DNA of 64,000 bases from Trichaptum fuscoviolaceum. Taxonomy: Eukaryota > Basidiomycota > Agaricomycetes > Hymenochaetales > Trichaptaceae. Of this stretch, positions 22,170-31,574 are shown piece by piece. Position numbers and translations under genes: made by a program. The notes under the pieces were generated by a model that did no database searches, was not told the origin of the DNA, and worked only from the letters and a program-made list of their open reading frames with translations. Within the stretch, counting starts at the first letter, position 1; every line of letters begins with the position of its first letter. Where the stretch lies: assembly GCA_910574455.1 (NCBI GenBank), contig CAJSYZ010000004.1, positions 3,544,599 through 3,608,598 of the forward strand, in the 5' to 3' direction.

Positions 22170-23375
22170 GTATCTGTTCCTGCCGAAAGAGCTGCATCAC
22201 TCACCTGAGCAGTTGCGCCAACCGTTGTCACCGCCGTGAGCAGGCACACACTCTCATCCTTCCTCTTCCAACTCTCTTCTCCCTTCTTCCTGTTGTACTC
22301 CTCCAGTCCGTTCCCAATCAACATCAAGACAACTTCGGTCGTCTCAGCCTCGAAACCTGAGGCAACGAGTGTACGGAGGACATGCCGCAGCTTGTCGCCG
22401 TGTGGTTCCCTCCGCAGCCAATCCGCCAATGGACCAAATGCCGCAAAAGAAAGGTCGACTCGGACATACTCCAGAGGATCGTCCTCATATTGCTCCACTT
22501 CGTACTCTGCGGGTCAAAACAGTATCAGTAAAGATGAGCGTTAAGAAAGAAAAAGCTTGCGCACCTCGTAATGTGACACTGGGTAAGACTACGCCTTTGA
22601 TCACAACCTTAATCGTCTCCCTCTCCGCAAACGTCGCCTTATAGTTTCCTGACCGGATGTCCGTGTTGAGGAAGCGTAGTCACTGGCAGACCAGTCCGTC
22701 ATACACCATTGCAGATCTCTGACCTCCATCAAGAAGTCTCCACAGCGCTGTGACAGATGCCGGTACGGTATTCGAAGACAAGAGAATATTCATGTGCACC
22801 GTCGCCAGCGCTTTCAGGGCCTACAAAACACATAAGACCAACCATCATCATATCATAGATAGCCCGTACCTTCGCCAGCTCATTGTTTGGGTACTTCTTC
22901 AGCACTTTGCTGAGCCTCCGCCATCGCTTCAGCTCCCGTTCCATTCAGCAGATTGGTGGCGGTGAGTTCGAAGATTTGGAAGAAAGTGCCCGAGAAGCGG
23001 CTCAAAACGAAGTTGATCATCGTATAGAGCGAATCCGAGCGTAGTGCAGGACGCCATGGCGCGAAGATCGAGTGAGCAGTTTTGAGAACAGAGACGATTG
23101 TCGGATAATTTGCAGCGTCGGGCAAGAGTGAAGAAACGGGCTGATCGATGAGATCTAGCCACTGCTCGGTGAAACCATAGTTTGCGACAATGGACACAGC
23201 CTCTGCAACCTGTGCTTGTAATGTCTTGTATATTGAACCTCGAAAGTGCGATCATTGCAGGGACCAGCTTACCCTTCAGTTGTGCTTTCTCTGTCTCAGC
23301 CAAAGGCGAGTCTTCATCCTCCCATCGCTGTTTCATCATGTTCTTCAGGCTGCAAGTCACACCGAATGGTCATGG
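22170..23375 (-). pseudogene. CSE1 (exportin-2 / importin-alpha re-exporter) fragment
   Basis: Minus-strand exons in the order of the CSE1 protein read: LKNMMKQRWEDEDSPLAETE and LVPAMIALS (about 23370-23250), VAEAVSIVANYGFTEQWLDL then TIVSVLKTAHSIFAPWRPAL (23200-22930), and YEDDPLEYVRVDL, LVASGFEAETTEVV and KGEESWKRKDESVCLLTAV (22500-22210). They cover parts of the N-terminal half of the HEAT-repeat exportin; segments between them are missing or scrambled. Introns are retained, so the capture was from DNA, not from mRNA. The fragment has the same orientation as the adjoining synthetase fragment. Confidence 0.85.
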
Positions 23376-23670
23376 GAGACATTGAAAATGAGAGCAAGGA
23401 TAGGGAAAGTATATTTTGTTCTGCTTGTTTGTGGTAGTCGGGGACGAGGCAGAAAGCAAGGGCGACGAAGAGGAGGTCATAGTGAGGAAGACGATTCTCG
23501 GGGACATCCGAGACATTACTAGTATTCGGTTCCGATGCGTCAAGTTGACTCACCGGATCTTTATATTCCCCGAAGACCGGTCCAGACCTTAAATCACATG
23601 ATAAATAAGGTTTTGCTTTTGAAAGGTGCAAGTCAGTACGCTATTAGAACCCGCTAGGGTGTAGCGGGAA

Positions 23671-25508
23671 TACATGGGAAGGAGCCGATTCCTCTTTGAA
23701 ACCGATTCTCCTTACCGCACACCAAGGTTCGTACGCGGTCTTTGTCACTTCGACTAAGCTCTCTCACTGCAATATGTATGTGCACATGCATGTAGATGTC
23801 GTACCCGTCGAGCCGGAAACCGTTTCGGACTGGCATCAACCTCCATTTTCGGGATATTATGATGGTCAGTTCTTCGTTACAATTGACTACGAAGTTGTGT
23901 GTTCTGAAACTCGTGCAGGTGAATGGATCTGGGGTCGCGGCTCCTGCGATGATAAGTCGAATATGATTGCCAGCATGTAAGATTGAATCGGTCGTAAGCC
24001 CATGGTATAATCTGATTTCCTACAGGATCGCCGTCGAGACCCTCTTGGAAAATGGATTCGAACCTACTAGGGGCATTGTGCTTGCATTCGGTACGGACGA
24101 AGAACGCGGTGGATACCACGTAAGTAGCGAGATTTAATGCTATATAGAACACATTCATACCCTTCAATAGGGCGCTAGGCCAATCGGAGATTATCTTCTT
24201 GAGACATTTGGCGAGGACTCATTTTCTATGATTGTTGATGAAGGCGGTAGGTAACCATCATGTCTTGTAAAAATCAGTACATGACAGGTTTCCAGGACGT
24301 CTCGACAATGCGTATGGTGCTACTTTCGCGATGCCTGCCGTTGCAGAGAAAGGCTACCTTGATGTCCGTATTGAAATCTCTACTCCGGGGGGACATTCAA
24401 GTGTTCCACCATCTCATACGGTATCTCACACTCTATTAAACCTACCACAATTCTCTGATTGTTTGCTTAGGGAATAGGAGTTCTGGCCGCAGTAGTGCAA
24501 GCTTTGGAAGCTCATCCCCACGAACCTGAACTTCGACGCGATAGGACGTACTACCAGCACCTTCAATGCATCGCTGAGCATGGTTCAGACGTCCCGAAAG
24601 AACTAAAAACTCTGATCAAGAAGTCTAGAAAAAGTGACAAAGCTCTTGAAGATTTAATCGAGTTCCTTGATTCACAAGATCGCGAATTCCGACCTTCCAC
24701 AGCAACTACTCAGGCCGTTGATATTATCTCCGGAGGCGTTAAATCGAACGCTCTTCCAGAACTATCATTTGCTGTTGTTAATCATCGCATAGCTGACTAC
24801 AGGTGAGAAAGGTGGTCGGTTGAAAGATATCACTGCTGAACTTGAGCCCGGCTAGCTCGGTCGAAGATCTACAGGACAGATTTACCTCTGTCGTCTTACC
24901 CATCTCAAAGGGTTACAACTTATCCGTGATTGCATTTGGGAAAGAGGTCTACTCACCCGGGTCATATAATGCTCTTGGACAACTCCGGCTCTCAGACGCT
25001 TTCAATTCAGGTTTACAACCGGCACCCGTCACTCCAACATTCAGTAACGATCCGTGGGCCTTCCTCTCAGGAACGATCAAGACTACCCTTAATACCTCAA
25101 GAAGAAGTCAAGCAGGCGATACAGTAATTATCTCTCCAGGCTTGTCACTCGGTGAGATTCTACAGTATTATTCTGTAGCTATCTCTGACCATCATCATCA
25201 TAGGAAATACCGGTAAGAGTTCCCCAATTATTGGGGATCCTGTATACTAAGATTATATTGCAGATACTAGGTGGTATTGGGATCTTACTAATCACATATT
25301 CCGGTATGGACACAAGGCGCGATCTGATGCGTACAATGGGGCGCATACAATTAACGAAGGTAACCCGCTTTATTTCAATGAGCCCCTAGACGCAGGAGAT
25401 GCTCATACGTACCCGTTCTTAGCTATTAAAGCTGAAGGATTTTCGGAAGTTATACGCTTCTTTACAATCCTCATTCTCAACGCAGATGAAACTGAGCTTC
25501 TGAAATAG
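23671..25508 (+). pseudogene. Carboxypeptidase S (M20 family), catalytic part, separated from its start
   Basis: The frame resumes as TWEGADSSLKPILLTAHQ and continues through spliced exons 23671-23726, 23796-23864, 23919-23976, 24026-24120 and onward to the stop at 25506-25508. The M20 metal-site motifs are all present: TAHQDVVPV (first His, catalytic Asp), WGRGSCDDKS (bridging Asp), FGTDEERGG (catalytic Glu pair) and a late His region (YNGAHTINEA). The dimerisation domain (STPGGHSSVPPSH) is intact. The C-terminus EVIRFFTILILNADETELLK matches the usual family end. The reading frame is undamaged, so only the insertion at 20835-23670 inactivates the gene. A new internal start could give a soluble product, but that is speculation. 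Confidence 0.88.
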
Positions 25509-26290
25509 TTGTACAGTATATATATGATCTATGCTCGTACCAAATATAGGATGGTTAGAACTACTTAAGTCCATAAAAGCGACAAAGTACATATACTTCA
25601 ACTTGAGAGGATCCTGGCCTCTGGGCACCATCCAAAATGCTTCACGAATATCTAGGAAGCAGATTATCATCAGTGTACATGGCTCAATTTTGGCTTGCTT
25701 CGATTTCCTCATTCAAAGATATTTGGAAGTATCCAAGGTCAATGCTTACACTCTGATCTACCACTTGCAAGGATCCGATGCGGTCTTCTTGACTGCTCAT
25801 TAAGGGGCAGTAAATACGGAATTATTAGATTAGATGATGTTATTCCATAGAACCTCTTTTGCTCCTACTGGGGAACTGTATGTACATTACTCTTCCCATT
25901 GTTCTGTGATTACGCCTCGGGACTGAAGCTTTATCATGATATCAAGTTCGGCACGATTCATATCATAGAGGAGGGTAGAACACAAATTCAAGTACGTACA
26001 GTATACCGTATGCTTGTACTGTACGTAAGACTGACATCAATGTAGCCCGATTTTTGAGTTACTACAACAACTTCGCAATATGAAGGGAAGGAAGGAACAA
26101 ACGAAAAAAGGGTCATACGATGCTATGAAGCGTCACTGAGCTAGTGATGAAATTGAACTTTCCGTTTCTCCTCTGCGATGAGTAAGTAGGAATAGGGAGA
26201 GGAAATGACGAGTTGAACGACCGTCTCAAAGACTTCAGAGATGTCCTAGCCTGAAACTACTCGACTCTCTCGCTTTAGCAAGGCGCATCA
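25509..26290. other. Intergenic
   Basis: No gene recognised between the carboxypeptidase stop and the convergent membrane-protein gene. The stretch contains the hairpin listed separately. Confidence 0.5.
25993..26027. repeat. Perfect inverted repeat, 11-bp arms
   Basis: TACGTACAGTA and TACTGTACGTA are exact reverse complements around a 13-nt loop. The hairpin lies between two convergent genes and could be a small mobile-element footprint or a transcript 3'-end structure. Confidence 0.7.
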
Positions 26291-27399
26291 CTATTTGAAG
26301 TACAATAACTCACGTGGAATCATGTCCGCCGGTCTAGCAAGCCATGTCTTGTGGCCAAACCCAATCGCAAGCATTATTCCGTACATGACAGCGCGGAAGA
26401 GGTTGGACAAGAGGACCGACGACAGATTTATCTTCTCCACCTGGGTGGCGTTAGTGAACTTGATTACGCCCGGAGCGGAGACTATCGTGATTATCATTCC
26501 TTCCACGATCAAAAGGATGTATGCAGGCATAATGCCAAAGAGCACAGGCTGCATAACCTGAGCCAAAAATCGGTAGAAATCAACAATGGTAAATGCGTAA
26601 GAAATATTTGAAGTGCTTACTTTGTCATTTAGCGAGAGGTGGCGCATTTTCCTATAGACGTAGGCAGCATACAAAAGAGTGACCACCGCGGACAAGTACC
26701 ATAGTGATAAGAAGGTGTATGATAGGTCGAAGTACACGGCGATTTTGTGATTGAGCTGCGCGATTGTATGAGTCTCGAACCAATCTTCTTGGATGTATAT
26801 GATCGACAAGTAATCTAAATACAAGCCCACCGCTACGGTCCCGAAGACCATAATGAGAGCGAACAAAACGTAGGAAGCGATTGGGATGACACTCGAGTTG
26901 TGGGTCTTTTGTACAGCCAAATGGCCATCACGTATGAGCAAGTAGATGGACAAGAAGAGGAAGGGAAGAGACCAAACGTTGAAAAGTTTGACGAGCGCAG
27001 AGAGAGCCAATATGGTGTGTCCTGAGGCTGATGACTGGGGTAGAGTGATGCCTCCCTGCTGAATAACGAGGTTGAAGACGGAGGCAACCGTACTGATAGT
27101 CGAACACGACAAGGACACGAGAAGAGTGATGTACACCGCGCGACATCCCCCGGCTTTCTTCAGTAGAACAAAGACGCAGAAAGCTGTGAGGATAAGGTAT
27201 AGGAATGCATATATACATAAGAAAGATAGTTCTGCCTTGAAATGATACAATAGCTTATTAGACGGTGTCCGGAGCGTGATGAATACGAGCATACCTTAAT
27301 GAAAGAGTCAGCTACCAAGCCCCCAGCAACATTGCGCTTCAAAACGGCCGCGTCCGCTACGGTGAAAAGTACATAGATATTTGCGTACTTCAGAGACAT
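26291..27399 (-). CDS. Seven-transmembrane protein, paralogue 1
   Basis: Exons 27399-27295, 27235-26621 and 26557-26291 join in phase 0 to give 328 residues. A hydrophobic start (MSLKYANIYVLFTVADAAVL) is followed by seven hydrophobic helices, for example LSFLCIYAFLYLILTAFCVF and YTFLSLWYLSAVVTLLYAAY. A conserved cytoplasmic-type loop (RHLSLNDK) ends exon 2. Exon lengths and many residues match the gene at 30466, so the two are paralogues. The topology resembles the fungal seven-helix, GPCR-like orphan families, but I see no diagnostic receptor motif. It most likely sits in the plasma or an inner membrane; the ligand is unknown. Confidence 0.8.
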
Positions 27400-29243
27400 A
27401 GTGGTGTAGGGGATCAAAAGACAAGTCCGAAGCAAAGAGCCAATTGGTTTATATATTGATCCTCCTTTGATCAAGTCGGATCCTGGGCTTCCCAATATCT
27501 AGACCCTAGATGTATATAGTAGAATTGTATTTATATCGATACTCCGAGAATAGAGGAGAAATCTGACCTTTTCGATGTCGCCGTAGATCCCGAGTCAATT
27601 GAGTCATGCGCACACTCTCGAGAAAGGCTGTGTATATTAGTTCAAGCACAAATAGTTCCGCATCCACCGGGATGTATACCCAAACAGCGCTGGCGATTGA
27701 ACCTACTTATGTATGTATATCTCATCGCATACCCGAGGCCGACGAGTCTCAACACAGATTTCTAAGAGAGCGCGGCCATATTCAACAGAAATTGAAGAGA
27801 GAGTTAGGCAGAGAGATTAGGGATAGAAGCCTTAACGCATAGCTGAATTTAGATACTTCTTCAGATCACAAGAATAGCAGATACGCACTGTTCAAGTTGT
27901 CTCTCTAGTTGAATGTCTTGATGCAAATATGCCGAGATGCCGGAGAATCCAACACTTGCACCATGCCACCCAGGGACCAGGCTGTCGTGACTCGGGAGTC
28001 GGGAGTCGGCAGCCTGAATGTCAATGATCACAACCGGAGACTTGGGTTATGCAGTTCGAGATCCGACATACTTGTTTTAGCCCTTAACGAAATTAGTGTT
28101 ACAGAATACACAGGAATCCCAACAGTAACCCAAAAAGATACGGACAAAAGGAATGAAAGGAAAAGAAAAGAAAAGAAAAGCAGAGATACGAAGTAACACC
28201 AACGAATTGAGGCTACACATGTCAGCCACGCCGTGCGCGACCCCAGCCTCCAGTCCCAGATCCTCCAGCCTCATACCGGAATGGTTGGATTTCTGATTCT
28301 GAGTGGGCTGACTGAACCAACCAACAAATCCAGCCACAAATCGATTTATTCATATAAAGAGTATCCTGGATTTCCCGTCAAGAGTCGACACGGCGCCCAG
28401 ATTACGATACGAATACGGTGGGTGGAATAAGAGAGGTACGTGAAGATGGGGGCTCATGATGACAATGCTGACTTGAGCTTCTGAGAGTTTCGAAACCGAG
28501 AGACGGCTTTCGGGATATCGGTAATCTTCGTCCAATGGAGTTTACTGGCGATAATGCGTGCCAGGTGTATGGCGGATATATAAGCATGGAGGAAAGTATG
28601 ATGGAAAGATTTGCATGTGACAAAAGAAAGATGATGATGCGAAAAGTAAAATAAAAAATTGCACAACAGATAAAATGGCATGATATGGTACACACAAGGG
28701 GATGAACATGAATGGTCGGCGGACGAAGGAGATACTGAAGCAAAAGGAGAAGGGTGTGATGGCGGAAGGTGGTAGACTGAATGCCAATGCCGATGAGAGA
28801 AAGTTGGGCAGTTGGAGCGATGGATAGACGATTCCGCCGAGAAGAGGACTTGTAGGCTGAGGACCGGGAGACAAGGCTAGGCCAAAGTGAGAAGAAGACT
28901 TCAAAATAGTTTAGTCTCTCAATTCGAATGTAGATGAGAAAGATAGATTGCAAGATGAAAGGGAAGAGGGAGCGGAAGGTCGACTCAACTGATTTGCGTA
29001 GACCTTACTTTCGATTGATCCCTACGATCCTTAACCCCAGCCGAGATTTTCCGGAAGACCTGACGATCCTAGCACCACACGCCCAACTAACTATCGAACT
29101 CCGCGTCATTCTGCCTTCCACTTCATCTTCTTCCACAGGACCCCTACCTCCGAGCGCCCGCCACACGTCGGAAAATATGGAAAAACCGTAACGACCACCG
29201 ATCAACAACGGGTCAGCAACCTGAGATCAGCTCCTCTGCCGTA
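27400..29243. other. Intergenic, no convincing gene
   Basis: Short open frames on both strands (for example 27606-27842 plus, 28953-28402 minus) lack motifs and consistent splice structure. A purine run of AAAGA units lies near 28158-28180. The part up to 29243 may be the 3' flank of the minus-strand gene that follows. Confidence 0.4.
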
Positions 29244-29765
29244 TCAATTGCTCCCCGCCTGGACTGTAGGCAGGCTCACGCTCGGCTGCGATGCCACACT
29301 TGTACTCGGATTCGAAATCGAACTGGATTTGACGTTACCGGTCGCAGTGCCGGCGCTATTAATGGGAGCACCTCCCGGCGACGTCGGGAGAGCTGAGACC
29401 GACATGGACGGCACGGTGAGCAAAATGGGGAGCGCCATGTCCTCCAGAGGACTCCTGCTGAGCTCACGAAGCCTCACGCCTGCGTTCGAGTTCACTGGAG
29501 GCGGACTGCTTGTTGTCTGTGCAGATGATTGGCTTTGGCTGGCACCGAGTTTGTGCTGAGTGAGGTGACTTAGGCCTGACTTGACTGATGGTGCAGAGGA
29601 ATGGGGCAGAGCGGGTGTAGAAAGCCAGGAGAGAAATGCATCGACAGAATCGGAGGGTTTGAGCGGCATTCTATAAGAATGCAAGTCGGCCTTGAGTTGC
29701 GATCCCGAAGGTATGTCAAAGCGCGCCCTGTAAATATTAGAAGTGAAGTAGGCGTTGGAACACAA
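29244..29765 (-). CDS. Hypothetical Ser/Pro-rich protein, possibly partial
   Basis: An open frame of up to 173 residues ends at 29244. The part after the splice acceptor-like TTTACAG at about 29731 reads FDIPSGSQLKADLHSYRMPL, then VDAFLSWLSTPALP and a long Ser/Thr/Pro tail. The globular first part and the disordered tail suggest the last exon of a gene whose upstream exons I cannot identify. The family was not recognised. Confidence 0.35.
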   Translation of the reverse strand: MCSNAYFTSNIYRARFDIPSGSQLKADLHSYRMPLKPSDSVDAFLSWLSTPALPHSSAPSVKSGLSHLTQHKLGASQSQSSAQTTSSPPPVNSNAGVRLRELSRSPLEDMALPILLTVPSMSVSALPTSPGGAPINSAGTATGNVKSSSISNPSTSVASQPSVSLPTVQAGSN

Positions 29766-30465
29766 GGAGATCGACTACGCCGCTTCGTTGGGTACGGTGG
29801 CGTCTAATTGGATATGATAGGATTAGGTTCACGTTCAAGCGGGGTAACTTGGAAATGAATTATACACACTTAAAGGTCCGTTCAAATGCCAGGATGCTTT
29901 CTTGACGGCTTGCCCCCTTCTGAGTCTTCAATATCCAAGCCGATGCACTATCGATAACGCAACAAACAACGGGCCTGGACGAATCGTGTATGTGTCCTGG
30001 AATCACGCCGTGCGATGCAACACGATGGCAGTAGCAAAAAACAGTCAGTCCACAGGGTTGTTTCGATGTCAAGCTATCAAACAGGCACCGTGCTCGTCGC
30101 GCTGTTGGCGTTTCAATAAATGTCGCTAGTAGTGGATGGTGTGAGAAGGAAGAGTGGGCGTGCAGTCCCAATGCCGGCGGACATATACGCTGCTGCTAAA
30201 AGTCATGGAACAGACTAGAATTACCTCTTCGCGGCATACATACTGTATACTAGTATAGGCCACGTGGAAAGTACCGCCACCTTCGAGTTTGGTCAGGCTT
30301 GTAAAGATGACGACATGGTAAAGCCACGACTTCCCGATCTGACAATTGAACACTGGCAGGAAGAACAGGCCTCAGGATCCGCGCTAATCACCAGCCCGGG
30401 CATATACAAAAGTCTCAACCACTTCATCTACGCCTTTCACAGTCCTTCTGACCCCCAACATCACC
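29766..30465. other. Intergenic
   Basis: Nothing supportable on either strand. The last 100 bp should hold the promoter of the membrane-protein gene at 30466. Confidence 0.4.
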
Positions 30466-31574
30466 ATGTTCTTGGGATGCGCAAGTCTCTTCGCAATGTT
30501 TACCATTGCTAGTGCGGGGCCTGTATCGATTGGTAGTGGAGGCTTTCAAAATGATTCTTTTGTCAAGGCAAGTCCCTATAACAACACTCACGTCTGTTCG
30601 CTGATCAGAAATCCACCTTTTTAATAGGCAGGGTTTTCACTCATATGCATATACGCATTCCTATATCTCATCCTTACGGTCATTCACGAACCCAATCTTC
30701 TGCGCAATCCTAGGCAGTGTTTAGCAGTATACATTGCTCTTTTCCTGTCCTTATGGTTTGCGACCATTAGCACGGTTTTCTCCGTTTCTGTGCTCGTGAT
30801 GGGTGCAAACAGAATTACTGCACCCGAGTCATCTGGCGGAAATATCATTTTCGCACTCTTCACCCTCACTAACTTCTTTGACTCTTGGTCTTTCCTACTT
30901 TACGCCTTAGCCACATGTCTGTTCGTTCGGGTTTGCCAATCTTACATATACGAGGCCCATGCACCAACCGTCTTTCCAATGAAATACTACGTACCGTTTA
31001 CTCTGCTTATGGTCTCCGGGACTGTGGGTGTGGGCTCGTGCGTGGATATCATGTCATTTTCGTACATCAAGGGTCGTTTCGCTGGCCAAACGATCTCATG
31101 GATCGAACATGAAGTCGCTATCTACTGCGACACGCAATATGCCCTCCTGTTACTATGGCTCATGTCCGCTGTCATCACTCTATTGTACACGGCCTTGGTT
31201 TACAAGGAGGCTCGCCGTCTCTCGCTAAACGACAAAGTAAGCATTATAAATGATTTGCATCCGCATATTTTGTCGGCTTTATAATTTATTCTTTGGCACA
31301 GGTTTTGCGGATCGTACTCTTTGGAGTTGTGCCTGCACATTTCTTTTTGGGCGTGGAAGAAATGATATTCACGTTGCTCGCCTCTCCGTCGGGAATCAAA
31401 ATCAATCCGCTCACCAATGTTATCCAGTTTGGACACTTAGACACATCATCACTTTATCTGGTCAACACCATTATGTTCGCTTTTTCGGTTGCGATCGAAG
31501 TCAGCCGCAAGCCATCGCAGGCAGGTTCCACAGGATCCAAAGAGAAGGATCCTCGTAAGTTTCTGTCCCGCTGA
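30466..31574 (+). CDS. Seven-transmembrane protein, paralogue 2 (GC-AG intron)
   Basis: Exons 30466-30567, 30628-31236 and 31302-31574 give 327 residues. The N-terminus MFLGCASLFAMFTIASAGPV looks like a cleavable signal peptide. Seven hydrophobic helices follow in the same order as paralogue 1, with shared segments such as LICIYAFLYLILT and RRLSLNDK. The first intron begins GCAAGT rather than GT, a recognised minor GC-AG class; using it gives the same exon break (DSFVK) as the GT intron of paralogue 1. The gene lies head-away from paralogue 1, about 3 kb distant, as an inverted duplicate. Function unknown, probably a membrane sensor or transporter-like orphan. Confidence 0.8.

Larger units (their letters stand above)
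20835..23670 (-). mobile_element. ~2.84-kb insertion carrying fragments of two host genes (Helitron-like ends)
   Basis: The insert interrupts the third exon of the carboxypeptidase gene. Upstream homology ends at TTAATATATA (20834) and downstream homology restarts at ATACATGGG (23670-23671), so at most 2-3 bp (TA or ATA) could be duplicated. The right end carries a perfect hairpin, CCCGCTA-GGGTG-TAGCGGG (23650-23668), two bases from the border. The same CCCGCTA occurs at 20864-20870 near the left end, inverted relative to the terminal arm. A terminal hairpin with asymmetric inverted repeat and no clear target duplication fits Helitron/Helentron-type elements better than classical DNA transposons. 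No transposase is encoded. The cargo is antisense CSE1 and asparaginyl-tRNA synthetase pieces, with introns still present. The exact class is inferred. Confidence 0.7.

Noticed and set aside
20835..23670. The insertion in the carboxypeptidase gene as a normal large intron with nested genes
   Set aside because: The borders lack matching GT and AG at the homology breakpoints, the codon join is exact without it, and the nested genes are only fragments.
28402..28953. 183-residue minus-strand frame and overlapping frames
   Set aside because: Composition is random-like, with no motif, no splice pattern and several overlapping frames in the same stretch.
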